From contig NZ_FZOS01000020.1 in assembly GCF_900188165.1 (NCBI RefSeq), forward strand, positions 1 to 63,392: 63,392 bases of DNA, in the 5' to 3' direction. Source of the stretch: Edaphosphingomonas laterariae (GTDB taxonomy: Bacteria > Pseudomonadota > Alphaproteobacteria > Sphingomonadales > Sphingomonadaceae). The notes under the pieces are model-generated. The model had not been told where the DNA came from and did not search any database. It saw nothing but the letters and a program-made list of their open reading frames with translations. A program made the position numbers and the translations under genes. Shown piece after piece: positions 9,011 to 18,267 of the stretch (positions are counted from its first letter, which is position 1; each line of letters opens with the position of its first letter).

Positions 9011-9538
9011 ATGGCAGCGCTGGGCGACAGCCGGGCAGATGTGTCCGCCGTTCGTGAGGCATTGGCATCTCGATATCGCAAGCCGCTGATCCAGTGGTTT
9101 CGGAATCGAGGGCTAGACCCCGAAGCATCGGAAGATTGCGCGCATGAAAGCTTTGTCAGGCTGTGCGGATGCGAGACGGCCGTCTTGCACAATCCCGACG
9201 CTTATCTGTTCAGGGTTGCAAGTTCCGTCCTCGCCGATCGCAGGCGACGGGCCCGCGTCCGTTATGAGGATCACCATCTCCCGCTCGAGGATTTTGACGC
9301 GCCAAGTGAGGAACCGACGCCGGCGCGCGTCTTTGAAGATAGGGAAGCATTGGTTCAACTGGCAACGGCGCTGAATGAACTGCCCGAAAGGACGCGGGAG
9401 ATATTTTTGCTGAATCGCCTCGACAAGGTGAGTTATGGTGAAATCGCGGTCCGGTTCGGCATATCGGCCAGCGCCGTCGAGAAGCATATGATGAAGGCTA
9501 TCGCCCACCTGCACGCAAGGATTGCGCGGAATGGCTGA
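9011..9538 (+). CDS. FecI-like ECF RNA polymerase sigma factor
   Basis: This 175-aa ECF sigma factor has region 2 at about residues 15-80 (SEDCAHESFVRLC...NPDAYLFRVASSVLADRRRR) and region 4 at about 115-170 (LPERTREIFLLNRLDKVSYGEIAVRFGISASAVEKHM). The sequence type is FecI. In this system the anti-sigma factor encoded next (ATG inside its last codons) holds it until the STN-type receptor signals substrate binding, and it then transcribes the receptor gene. A very strong Shine-Dalgarno precedes the start. Confidence 0.92.
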   Translation: MAALGDSRADVSAVREALASRYRKPLIQWFRNRGLDPEASEDCAHESFVRLCGCETAVLHNPDAYLFRVASSVLADRRRRARVRYEDHHLPLEDFDAPSEEPTPARVFEDREALVQLATALNELPERTREIFLLNRLDKVSYGEIAVRFGISASAVEKHMMKAIAHLHARIARNG

Positions 9539-10511
9539 GATGCCGCCCCCCGGGCGCAACGCCACCACCAGCGCCCGCGCAGCGCATTGGGTAGCGCGCA
9601 TGGGTTCCGAGCAAACAACCGATGCGGATCATTCCGCCCTGGCCAGCTGGCTGCTGCGCGATCAGACGCACAACCAGGCCTATTCCGAACAGACCGCCTT
9701 ATGGAATGCGGTCGGCGCCCTTGCCGACGATCCTGTCGCGCGGGCCTTGTTGCAGCGTAGCGAGCCGGAGCATGCGCCAGCCCCCCGTTTCGCCCGCCGG
9801 TCCTGGCTTTATGGCCTGGCGGGTGCGGCCGCCGCAGCACTGGTCGCGGTCACCGCCGTGCCGCTGATGACATCCGATGGCGAACAATATGCCACCGCCA
9901 TGGGCGAACAGCGCAGTATCACCCTGTCCGACGGCTCGGTCATCACGCTGGACACCGACAGCGCGATCGACGTTGAATTAAGCCGCAACGAACGCCGGCT
10001 CACCCTCCGTTCCGGCCAGGCATTTTTCGACGTCGCCAGGGATGCCAAGCGCCCGTTCCGCGTGTTCGCGGGCGACAGCGAAGTTCGCGCGCTCGGCACA
10101 TCCTTCAGCGTCCGCCGGGACGGCGCGCGCACGCAGGTGTTTCTGGCCCGCGGCAGCGTGGCGGTTCGGGACGCGGGGCATGCCGCGGTAAAACTGGAAG
10201 CCGGCGAACAGGCTGAATTGGCCCCGGCCACCACGGCGAAAATCGGCAAGGTCGATCCCGAACGGGCGCAGGCCTGGCGCTTCGGACGATTGATGTTCGA
10301 TGCGACACCGCTGGCCACCGCGGTGGCCGAAATCAACCGATATGGCGGCCGCCAGATCGTCCTGTCGGATCCGGCGCTCGCCCAGGTCAGAATCTCCGGC
10401 GTGTTCCATACACGTCAACCGGAAGCCTTTGCAGAAACGGTTGCAGCCGTATTCCCGGTGCGCCGCGCGCCGTCCAGTACCGACGTGATCGTGCTCGCCC
10501 CGACCTCCTGA
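9531..10511 (+). CDS. FecR-like anti-sigma factor
   Basis: This 326-aa protein overlaps the sigma gene by 8 bp. It has an N-terminal cytoplasmic sigma-binding domain (DUF4880-like, AAHWVARMGSEQTTDADHSA), one transmembrane helix near residues 88-108 (GLAGAAAAALVAVTAVPLM), the periplasmic FecR domain (GEQRSITLSDGSVITLDTD) and a C-terminal STN/DUF4974-like part (FDATPLATAVAEINRYGGRQ) that contacts the receptor's signalling domain. ATG 9531 is preferred over an upstream in-frame TTG at 9522. It carries the signal from the outer membrane to the FecI-like factor. Confidence 0.9.
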   Translation: MAEMPPPGRNATTSARAAHWVARMGSEQTTDADHSALASWLLRDQTHNQAYSEQTALWNAVGALADDPVARALLQRSEPEHAPAPRFARRSWLYGLAGAAAAALVAVTAVPLMTSDGEQYATAMGEQRSITLSDGSVITLDTDSAIDVELSRNERRLTLRSGQAFFDVARDAKRPFRVFAGDSEVRALGTSFSVRRDGARTQVFLARGSVAVRDAGHAAVKLEAGEQAELAPATTAKIGKVDPERAQAWRFGRLMFDATPLATAVAEINRYGGRQIVLSDPALAQVRISGVFHTRQPEAFAETVAAVFPVRRAPSSTDVIVLAPTS

Positions 10512-10686
10512 CGGGCATCAACGCAAACCCTTTCGCACAATATCGGATCACATTGCACCCAAATTAAAGTTCACAGCAACAAACATTGGCACGAATAATT
10601 TCCAATATTTGTGATGAGGAACTTTGAGCACCGTGCGTCTATAATTGTGTCGCAACGGGCACTCCCGCTGTCGGCACCTCCCGACT

Positions 10687-10722
10687 GCCCAGAACTCTTC
10701 ACCTTGCTGAAGAGTTCTGGGC
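10687..10722. promoter_or_regulatory. Perfect 15-bp inverted repeat between fecR-like gene and receptor gene
   Basis: GCCCAGAACTCTTCA (10687-10701) and TGAAGAGTTCTGGGC (10708-10722) form an uninterrupted 15-bp stem with a 6-nt loop (CCTTGC). It lies in the 456-bp gap 10512-10967, which otherwise holds no gene. The bases after the stem (CTTTGG) are a poor T-tract, so it could be a terminator for fecIR, a processing site, or an operator for the receptor promoter downstream. Confidence 0.6.
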
Positions 10723-10967
10723 CTTTGGCGCATCCGTCGCCACGGCCACGCACCCGCAACGGCGCCTTCCCGCAGCGGTTCCGACGCCCCGCCTACGGGC
10801 CATCGGCACATTATCGAAAATATTTCGGAAAATTTTTAGTGAACCACTGAGGACTCCTCGCGGGGCTGCGTCCCTGTGATTGGCGGATCGCTTAAAGAAT
10901 TGCGAACGCGCTTGGCGGGGGATGCGCCAGGGACAGACAAAAGAACAGAAGGTTCGAGGGGATGTTG

Positions 10968-13900
10968 ATGTTTCAAAAACATAAAATAGCGATCCGCACG
11001 ATTTTGCTGACCGGCGCCGCTCTCGCCGTCGCCAGCCCGCTGCAAGGTGCCATGGCGGCCGAAACGCGCGCTTATGCGATCGCGGCGCAGGATCTTGGGC
11101 CGGCGATCAGGAAGTTCGCGATCGAAACCGGCCGCGATGTCGCTTTCGATCCTGCGGTGGTCGCAGGCAAGAAGACGCGCGGCGTTCGTGGCGAGCGATC
11201 GGATGAGGAGGCCCTGCGCGCGCTGCTGGAAGGAACCGGCCTGCGCTACACGCGCACCGCGACCGGCTTTGCCATCGTGGCGGGCTCCGGCGAAACGACG
11301 TCCGCCGATCCCACGGCCGAAACCCAGGCCGACATCATCGTCACGGCGCAGAAGAAGGAAGAGTCGATCCAGGCTGTTCCGATCGCGATCACGGCGATGA
11401 CCGAGCAGGTGCTGGATGAACGGAAGATCGAGAGCGGCCAGGATCTTGTCCGTGGCGTTCCCAATCTGAATTTCACCAAGACCTTTTCGAGCATGTACAA
11501 CATCACGATCCGCGGGATCGGGACGAAGGCGTTGAATTCGTCGAGCGACCCCGGCGTCGCGATCGCCTATAACAACACGCCCCTTATCCGCAACCGACTG
11601 TTCGAACAGGAATTTTTCGACATGTCGCGGATCGAGGTGCTGCGCGGGCCGCAAGGCACCCTCTATGGCCGCAACGCCACCGCCGGCGTGATCAACGTCA
11701 TCCCCGCGATGCCGAGCGACCGGTTCGAAGGCGAACTGAAAGGCGAAACCGGCAATTATTCGAGCCGTCGGCTATCGGGCATGATCAACGTGCCGCTGGC
11801 GGACAACTTCGCGATCCGCGCGGCCGGCGCCTTCACCGATCGCGATGGTTATGACTATAACACGTTCACCAACCAGCGGGTGAACGGCCGCCATCTCTGG
11901 TCGACCCGGCTGTCCGCCAAGTGGGAGCCGAGCGACGGCATCAACATCAGCGGCTTCTGGGAACATTTCGACGAAGACGATAATCGTGCGCGTTCGGGCA
12001 AGGCGCTGTGCACCACGGATCCGGGCCCGGAAATGGTGGGCGATACCGAAGTTCCCGATTTCGTTCGCGGCAGCCTGAGCCAGGGCTGCAAGAACGCGAC
12101 GCTTTACGACGATGCGGCCTTCGGCGTGCCGAATGCGAGCAGCTTGCCGTTCGTCATCGTCGGGCAGGTTTTGGGCAACGCCACCGTGCCGGACCCGACA
12201 AGCATCTTCGGGGTCAGAATTCTCGGCCTGCTCAAAGCTGGCGATCCCTATGCCGGCATCGTCCAGTCGCGCAACGTGCGTGAGATCGCCACCGGCTTCG
12301 ATCCGATCTTTCGCGCCAAGAACGACATCGCGCAGTTCAATTTCGATGTCGACCTGGGTGGCGGCCTGACATTTTATTCGCAGTCCGCCTATAGCCGCGA
12401 CAAATGGTATTCGTCGCAGGATTATAACCGCTTCATATCCAATCCTGCCTTCACCGATCCAGTTGGGGAAGGCGGCCTCAATGCCTTTCTACAACCATTC
12501 ACCGGCCTTGGCCCCGCGCCCGGTGGCGTGTTCACTGATCCGCAACTCGGCGCGTCCGATCGGATATTGGGGGTGGATCTCAATCAGACCGACACGCGGC
12601 AATGGACGCAGGAATTTCGGCTTCAGTCGGATTGGGATGGCCCGGTTAACTTCACGGCTGGCGTCAACTATATCGACTTCAAAACGGAAGACGATTATTA
12701 CGCATTCAACAATGTCTTCAACCTGATAGCTCAGTACGCTTATAATATAGATGCAAGCAAACTAAACTCATTCACATCACCAACAATTGAGACAGTAAAT
12801 TGCCCCAGAATTCCCGATAATGACCCATCCACAGCGTGCATGTATGTCGACACCAACCCTATCGGACAGCTCGACAATCAGGGCCACAATTATTTCCTGA
12901 GCAAGAACAAGGTCAGGACAAAATCCACCGGCATATTCGGAGAGCTTTACGTCACTCCGACGGACGATACCAAACTGACTTTCGGTCTGCGTTACACTGA
13001 TGACAGAAAATATCAGTCCCAAATTCCCAGTCAGCTTCTCCTGAACTCAGCAATTTTGACCGGCGGCCTGGTCGATAGCGGATATCCGCCGGCTGCGGAT
13101 ATCAATCAAAAATGGGGCAAGTTCACCGGGCGTGTCGTCTTCGACTGGAAGCCGAACCTGTCCTTTACCGATGATACGCTGATCTATGCATCGGCGTCGC
13201 GCGGGTATAAGGCTGGCGGCGCTAACCCGCCCCGCGTCGATTTCAATCCCGTCGTCGTGCAATATCAGCCGCTCCCGGCCACCTATAAGCCGGAATATGT
13301 CAACGCGTTCGAAATCGGCGCCAAGAACACGCTGATGAACGGCAAGCTGACACTGAACGCCAGCGCCTTTTATTATGACTATAAGGATTATCAGACCTCG
13401 GCCGTCACCGATCGCATCACCGCCACCGAAAATGTTCCGGCGACGGTGTGGGGCGCCGAATTGGAAGCCGCCTGGCGCCCATCGCGGTCATTCCGGGTGG
13501 ATGGCAGCCTCGGCTATTTGCGGACGCGGATCAAGAATGGCGCCCAGGCGATCGACGTGATGGATCGCACCCAGGGCAATCCCGATTGGGTAACGTTGCG
13601 CCCGTGGCTCCAGGTGCCATCGAACTGCATCGCGCCAAAGGCGCTCGTCGAAAAGACGCTGCAGACGATCAAGAATTTCGGTCTAAAGGAACAGCCCTTC
13701 CTTGCCACCACCATGCTGGCGTCGATGTGCCCGGGCGCCACCGGAATCGGCACCTATAATCCGAATGTTCCGATGAATATCGGCACACCTTATTACTTCT
13801 TCACTGGCTTCACCTACGATCCGTTCGCCCCTTACAATCCGGCAACAGTGGGCCTCAATATCGCCGATGGCGGCAGCGGCGCCCCCAATGGCGGCCGCGG

Positions 13901-14279
13901 CTTCTATGCCGATCTCGGCGGCAACGAGTTGCCGAATGCGCCGCGCATCACCTTCAATATCGGCGCCCAATATACGCTGTTCTTTGACAATGATGATTGG
14001 GAACTCACCCTTCGCGGCGACTATTACCGCCAGTCATCCAGCTATGCGCGTATATTCAACGGCCCTATCGACAAGTTGAAAAGCTGGGACAATGTGAATA
14101 TCTCGCTCACGCTGGCGCGACCCGACGATAATCTGGCCTTCCAGCTTTACGTCAAGAACGTCTTCGACAACCAACCCATCACAGACACCTTCATCAGCGC
14201 CGACGATATCGGCCTTCCAGCTAACACATTCTATCTTGACCCAAGAATCATCGGGTTTAGCGCGTCATTCAAATTTTAA
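10968..14279 (+). CDS. TonB-dependent receptor with N-terminal STN signalling domain
   Basis: This 1103-aa receptor starts at ATG 10968 (GAGGGG 6 nt upstream; ATG 10962 abuts it). It has a signal peptide ending MAAE, an STN domain at about residues 33-95 (YAIAAQDLGPAIRKFAIETG), a TonB-box-like stretch (ADIIVTAQKKEESIQ), a plug with VLRGPQGTLYGRNATAG, a long barrel with several extended loops, and a C-terminal Phe (FSASFKF). It is larger than the usual 750-900 aa. The STN domain and the preceding fecIR-like pair indicate a substrate-triggered cell-surface signalling receptor. Part of the barrel (about 12.72-13.07 kb) is noticeably AT-richer than the rest. The ligand is unknown. Confidence 0.93.
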   Translation: MFQKHKIAIRTILLTGAALAVASPLQGAMAAETRAYAIAAQDLGPAIRKFAIETGRDVAFDPAVVAGKKTRGVRGERSDEEALRALLEGTGLRYTRTATGFAIVAGSGETTSADPTAETQADIIVTAQKKEESIQAVPIAITAMTEQVLDERKIESGQDLVRGVPNLNFTKTFSSMYNITIRGIGTKALNSSSDPGVAIAYNNTPLIRNRLFEQEFFDMSRIEVLRGPQGTLYGRNATAGVINVIPAMPSDRFEGELKGETGNYSSRRLSGMINVPLADNFAIRAAGAFTDRDGYDYNTFTNQRVNGRHLWSTRLSAKWEPSDGINISGFWEHFDEDDNRARSGKALCTTDPGPEMVGDTEVPDFVRGSLSQGCKNATLYDDAAFGVPNASSLPFVIVGQVLGNATVPDPTSIFGVRILGLLKAGDPYAGIVQSRNVREIATGFDPIFRAKNDIAQFNFDVDLGGGLTFYSQSAYSRDKWYSSQDYNRFISNPAFTDPVGEGGLNAFLQPFTGLGPAPGGVFTDPQLGASDRILGVDLNQTDTRQWTQEFRLQSDWDGPVNFTAGVNYIDFKTEDDYYAFNNVFNLIAQYAYNIDASKLNSFTSPTIETVNCPRIPDNDPSTACMYVDTNPIGQLDNQGHNYFLSKNKVRTKSTGIFGELYVTPTDDTKLTFGLRYTDDRKYQSQIPSQLLLNSAILTGGLVDSGYPPAADINQKWGKFTGRVVFDWKPNLSFTDDTLIYASASRGYKAGGANPPRVDFNPVVVQYQPLPATYKPEYVNAFEIGAKNTLMNGKLTLNASAFYYDYKDYQTSAVTDRITATENVPATVWGAELEAAWRPSRSFRVDGSLGYLRTRIKNGAQAIDVMDRTQGNPDWVTLRPWLQVPSNCIAPKALVEKTLQTIKNFGLKEQPFLATTMLASMCPGATGIGTYNPNVPMNIGTPYYFFTGFTYDPFAPYNPATVGLNIADGGSGAPNGGRGFYADLGGNELPNAPRITFNIGAQYTLFFDNDDWELTLRGDYYRQSSSYARIFNGPIDKLKSWDNVNISLTLARPDDNLAFQLYVKNVFDNQPITDTFISADDIGLPANTFYLDPRIIGFSASFKF

Positions 14280-14415
14280 CTAAAATAAAATAAGAATAAT
14301 CTCCAAATTGAACTAGAATCACGTTGCGAATCACTTCAAAATAGCAAACAATATAATCGCCCTCCATATTATAACAACAGGGCAAATTCGAAACTTATAT
14401 AGGAAGGATGCTTTT

Positions 14416-14913
14416 ATGAAGAAGTTTATCTTTTCCGCGATGAGCGCCATTGCCCTGATGGGCGTCAGCGCAAACGCAAACGCGGCGACCTATTCGCCGA
14501 CGGGCACCTGGACCATTTCGGGCAGTGTCACCGCCTCGCTCGGTTCGCTCGGAACCTACCCCTGCCCTATCAGCATCAACGCTACGACCACGTCGAGCTC
14601 GATGAAGATCAATTCGATCACGATGGGCGGCTTCTGCTCGGTCGCGACGCTGCACAACGCCCCTTATACCGCCAGCTATAGCGGCACCGCCACCTCTGGC
14701 ACGCTGAACATCCCCAACGTCCGGGCCACCGGCCCCCTCGGCATTGATTGCTCGGGCCCGCTGAACGGGGCTTGGTTGGAAACCGGGACGACTTCGACGG
14801 TGACATTCACCGGCGCTACGCTTACCGGCGCAGCCGGCAGCCCCGGCAATTGCACCTTCTCCGGTACGCTGACCGCAACCGCGACCGGCGGGACGCCGAA
14901 CATCAATCCGTAA
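14416..14913 (+). CDS. Small secreted PraB-like protein
   Basis: This 165-aa protein has a Sec signal (MKKFIFSAMSAIALMGVSANANA), then a Ser/Thr/Gly-rich beta-type domain that opens with TYSPTGTWTISGSVTAS and contains four cysteines. The overall form recalls PraB (alkane-oxidation activator/secreted adhesin) proteins, but this is a resemblance, not a firm assignment. GGAAGG lies 8 nt before the start. It follows the signalling receptor by 136 bp and is closed by a strong terminator, so it may belong to the same sigma-factor regulon. An AT-rich spacer separates it from the receptor. Confidence 0.7.
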   Translation: MKKFIFSAMSAIALMGVSANANAATYSPTGTWTISGSVTASLGSLGTYPCPISINATTTSSSMKINSITMGGFCSVATLHNAPYTASYSGTATSGTLNIPNVRATGPLGIDCSGPLNGAWLETGTTSTVTFTGATLTGAAGSPGNCTFSGTLTATATGGTPNINP

Positions 14914-14934
14914 CACCCACTATCGCACTATCTG

Positions 14935-14968
14935 GCTGCCCGGATATTCTGCATCCGGGCAGCTTTTT
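14935..14968 (+). terminator. Strong rho-independent terminator
   Basis: GCTGCCCGGAT (14935-14945), 7-nt loop, ATCCGGGCAGC (14953-14963), then TTTTT (14964-14968). This is a perfect 11-bp stem with a T-run, 21 bp after the PraB-like stop codon. Confidence 0.93.
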
Positions 14969-15111
14969 GCGTTCAGGGTACAGCCCATGCGGATCGCATT
15001 GTCCGCATCTATCGCAGAACAGCCATGAAAATCGGTGTGGCCGCAAAGGGTGGATGACAGCCGCTTCGCGCCATGCCCCCATGCCGCAACGAACATGGCA
15101 TGGAGAGGCAG

Positions 15112-15885
15112 ATGCGGTTTCAGGACAAGGTGGTGATCGTCACGGGGGCCGCGGCCGGCATCGGCGCCGGCATCGCCCGGCGTTTCTTCGATGAAGGCGC
15201 GCGCGTGGTGCTGGCCGGGCGCACGCTATCGACGCTGGAGGAACGCGCCGCCGCGCTGGGCGATTCCGCCCGCACCCGCACCTGCGTTGCCGATGTGAGC
15301 CGTCCCGCCGATATCGAGGCGCTGATCGCTTATACGGTCGAACAATTTGGTCGCATCGACGTGCTGGTCAACAATGCCGGATCGGGCATGCTGGGCCGCG
15401 TCACCACCGTCGATCCCGCCATCTGGCATCAGGTGATCGCCACCGATCTCGATTCCATCTTCTACGGCTGCCGCTTCGCCATTCCCCACCTGGTCAGGAC
15501 CGGCGGTTCGATCGTCAACATCTCGTCCATCTGCGGCGTCGGCGGCGATTATGGCTTCCACGCCTATAATGCGGCGAAGGCGGGCGTGATCAACCTCTCC
15601 CGTTCGATCGCGCTCGACCATGCGAAGGATGGCATTCGCGTCAATTGCGTCAGCCCCGGCCTGATCGTGACGCCGGCCACCAGCCAAAGCTCACCCGAAG
15701 CGCTGGCGAAATGGCATCAGGCGATCCCGATGCGCCGCCCCGGCCAGGTGGAGGAAGTAAGCGGCCTTGTCGCCTTCCTCGCCTCGCCCGATGCGTCCTA
15801 CATCACCGGCCAGAACTTCATCGTCGATGGCGGCATGACCGCGCATACCGGGCAGGCCAATTTGCTGGAAATCTACGGAATCTGA
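15112..15885 (+). CDS. Short-chain dehydrogenase/reductase (SDR)
   Basis: This 257-aa classical SDR has the cofactor motif VTGAAAGIGAGIARR near the N-terminus, NNAG (LVNNAGSG), catalytic Ser in VNISSICG and the YNAAK active site, then the PG motif (CVSPGLIVTPAT). ATG 15112 is chosen because GGAGAGG lies just upstream; an earlier in-frame ATG at 15073 has no ribosome site. It should be an NAD(P)-dependent alcohol/ketone oxidoreductase; the substrate is unknown. It stands alone between a terminator and a convergent gene. Confidence 0.88.
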   Translation: MRFQDKVVIVTGAAAGIGAGIARRFFDEGARVVLAGRTLSTLEERAAALGDSARTRTCVADVSRPADIEALIAYTVEQFGRIDVLVNNAGSGMLGRVTTVDPAIWHQVIATDLDSIFYGCRFAIPHLVRTGGSIVNISSICGVGGDYGFHAYNAAKAGVINLSRSIALDHAKDGIRVNCVSPGLIVTPATSQSSPEALAKWHQAIPMRRPGQVEEVSGLVAFLASPDASYITGQNFIVDGGMTAHTGQANLLEIYGI

Positions 15886-15895
15886 TGCGCCTTGC

Positions 15896-15937
15896 GTTCG
15901 CGTGGCCGCGCCCGCTTCAGGCCGCGACCACGCGAAC
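15896..15937. terminator. Hairpin between convergent SDR and molybdopterin oxidoreductase genes
   Basis: GTTCGCGTGG (15896-15905) pairs with CCACGCGAAC (15928-15937). It sits in the 31-bp convergent gap and runs into the last codons of the minus-strand gene, so it could serve as a bidirectional terminator. Confidence 0.5.
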
Positions 15938-18184
15938 CGGGATGGATTTGGCCGCCGGCGTGCCGCTGATCCGGTCATGATGGGCGAGCGGCAATAGCGG
16001 GTTGAGTTCAGGATAATAGCCCGCCACCGCGCCCTGCGGCATCGGATAATCGAGCACGGTCAGCCCGTCGACGCGGCGGACCACGCCATCGCCGCTGATC
16101 GTTTCCAGCGCCACCCGCGCGCGCGGCTCCAGCCCCCGCGCGGCCCGATCATCCGCATTCATGAAGACCACCATGCGATCGTTCTGCACGCCGCGATAGC
16201 GGTCGTTATAGCTGTAGATGGTGGTGTTGAACTGGTCGTGCGAACGCACCGTCGCCAACCGCAGCATCGCGCCATCGGCCACCGGATCGTTCACCTCCAG
16301 CCCCGGCAGCGGCAGGAAGTTCGCCTTGCCGCTGGCGGTAAGCCACACCCGGCGGCGCGGCGCGACATCGAGATGAAAGCCGTCGGGCGCCTGAATGCGC
16401 GTCGAAAAATCGGCATAAATCTGCGGATAAACGTCGGCGATGCGATCGCGAATGGCATCATAATCGTCGATATAATCGCGCCACGGCACGCGGCTTTCGG
16501 GCAGCGCGGCGATCGCCATCCGGCAGACGATCTCCACCTCGGGCAGCAGATCCGGCGCCGCCGGATCGAGCACGCCGCGCGATGCGGTGACGTTCGACAT
16601 CGCATCCTCGATCGTGACGAACTGTTCGCCCCGCGCCGTCTCGATCCGTTCCGAACGCGCGACGACGGGCAGGATCAGCGCGTCGCGGCCATGGACGAGG
16701 TGCCCGCGATTGAGCTTGGTCGCGATCCCCACCGTCAGCGCCAGCTTGCGCATCGCGGCATAGGCCCGATCGGTATCCGGCACCGCGCGGACGAAATTGC
16801 CGCCCAGCCCGATGAAGACCTTGGCTGCGCCGCTTTCCATCGCCTCCATCGCGGCGACGGTGTGATGGCCGTGTTCGCGCGGCGGATCAAAGCCGAAAAC
16901 TTCGCGCACGCGATCGAGATAGGCTTCACTCGGCCGCTCGTCGATGCCCACGGTGCGATCGCCCTGCACGTTGGAATGGCCGCGAATGGGGGCGATGCCC
17001 GCGCCGGGCTTGCCGAAATTGCCGCGCAGCAAAAGCAGGTGCGCCACCTGCTGCACCAGCCGCGATCCCTGCTGATGCTGGGTCAGCCCCATGCCGTAGC
17101 AGATGATCGTCGCGCGCGACCGGATATAGATTTCGGCGCAGCGGCGGATCTGCGCTTCGGCCAGCCCGGACACGCGAACGATATCCGCCCAGTCCTGCGC
17201 CATCACATCGTCGCGCAGCGCATCGAGGCCGAGCGTGTGGGTATCGAGGAAATCCCGATCGAGCACCGCTTCGCCCCGTGCCTCGCGCTCGAACATCACC
17301 TTCATGATGCCCTTCAGGAACGCCAGATCGCCACCGATGCGGATATGGACGAACTCGCTCGCGATCGGTGTCGACCCCAGGGTCGCCATCTGAACGGCAT
17401 CCTGCGGCTCGGTGAAGCGGATCAGCGCGCGTTCGGGCATGGGGTTGACCGCGACAATCGGCACGCCCCTTTTGCGCGCCTCGACCAGATTGGTCATCAT
17501 CCGGGGCGAATTGGTGCCGGGATTCTGGCCGATGATGAAGATCGCCTCGGCATGTTCGAAATCGTCGAGCACCACCGTGCCCTTGCCGGCGCCGATCACC
17601 GGCGGCAGGCCCCGGCTGGTCGGTTCGTGGCACATGTTCGAACAATCGGGGAAATTGTTGGTGCCGAACTCGCGGACGAAGATCGCGTAGAGGAACGCCG
17701 CCTCGTTGGGCGTTCGGCCGGATGTGTAGAATTCGGCCTCATGCGGGCTATCCAGCGCGCGCAGATGATCGCCGATCATCGCAAAGGCCGTGTCCCAGTC
17801 GCACGGCACATAATGGTCGGTCGCCGCGTCATAGCGCATCGGCTCGGTCAGCCGGCCCTGCATCTCCAGCCAATAGTCCGACTGCGCCATCAGGTCGGTC
17901 ACGCTGTGCTGCGCAAAAAACTCCCGCGTGACGCGGAACTTGGTCGCCTCGTGCGCCAGCGCCTTGGCGCCATTCTCGCAAAATTCCAGCCGCTTCTTGC
18001 AGGTCGCGTCGGGAAAGGCGCAGCTCGGACATTTGAAACCGCCGGGCTGGTTCATCGCCAGCAGCGCGCGCGATCCCTTCGATACGACGCTCTGTTCCAT
18101 CAACACCCGCGCGGTCGCCGCCGCCGCGCCCCAGCCGCCGGCGGGGCGTTCATAGGTGGTATAGCGTGGTTGCCTGTCGGTCAT
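15917..18184 (-). CDS. FdhF/YdeP-family molybdopterin oxidoreductase
   Basis: This protein of about 755 aa is homologous to formate dehydrogenase alpha subunits of the YdeP type. An N-terminal Cys cluster (CPSCAFPDATC...FC) precedes the domain. The position used by selenocysteine in FdhF is a Cys (DCSNMCHEPTS). Molybdopterin-binding motifs follow (IIGQNPGTNSPRMM, RGHSNVQGDRTVG), with the C-terminal dinucleotide-binding domain (RSHDQFNTTIYSYNDRYRG). ATG 18184 fits the family start better than ATG 18202. No fdhD chaperone gene lies nearby. YdeP relatives are linked to acid resistance or act on unknown substrates, so formate oxidation should not be assumed. Confidence 0.87.
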   Translation of the reverse strand: MTDRQPRYTTYERPAGGWGAAAATARVLMEQSVVSKGSRALLAMNQPGGFKCPSCAFPDATCKKRLEFCENGAKALAHEATKFRVTREFFAQHSVTDLMAQSDYWLEMQGRLTEPMRYDAATDHYVPCDWDTAFAMIGDHLRALDSPHEAEFYTSGRTPNEAAFLYAIFVREFGTNNFPDCSNMCHEPTSRGLPPVIGAGKGTVVLDDFEHAEAIFIIGQNPGTNSPRMMTNLVEARKRGVPIVAVNPMPERALIRFTEPQDAVQMATLGSTPIASEFVHIRIGGDLAFLKGIMKVMFEREARGEAVLDRDFLDTHTLGLDALRDDVMAQDWADIVRVSGLAEAQIRRCAEIYIRSRATIICYGMGLTQHQQGSRLVQQVAHLLLLRGNFGKPGAGIAPIRGHSNVQGDRTVGIDERPSEAYLDRVREVFGFDPPREHGHHTVAAMEAMESGAAKVFIGLGGNFVRAVPDTDRAYAAMRKLALTVGIATKLNRGHLVHGRDALILPVVARSERIETARGEQFVTIEDAMSNVTASRGVLDPAAPDLLPEVEIVCRMAIAALPESRVPWRDYIDDYDAIRDRIADVYPQIYADFSTRIQAPDGFHLDVAPRRRVWLTASGKANFLPLPGLEVNDPVADGAMLRLATVRSHDQFNTTIYSYNDRYRGVQNDRMVVFMNADDRAARGLEPRARVALETISGDGVVRRVDGLTVLDYPMPQGAVAGYYPELNPLLPLAHHDRISGTPAAKSIPVRVVAA

Positions 18185-18267
18185 CGTCGCTGCGGCCCGC
18201 ATGGATCTTGTCGGCCGCAGTTAAGCACGTCGCGGCGCCGGGCGCCACGATTACCCCCTCCGGCCGA

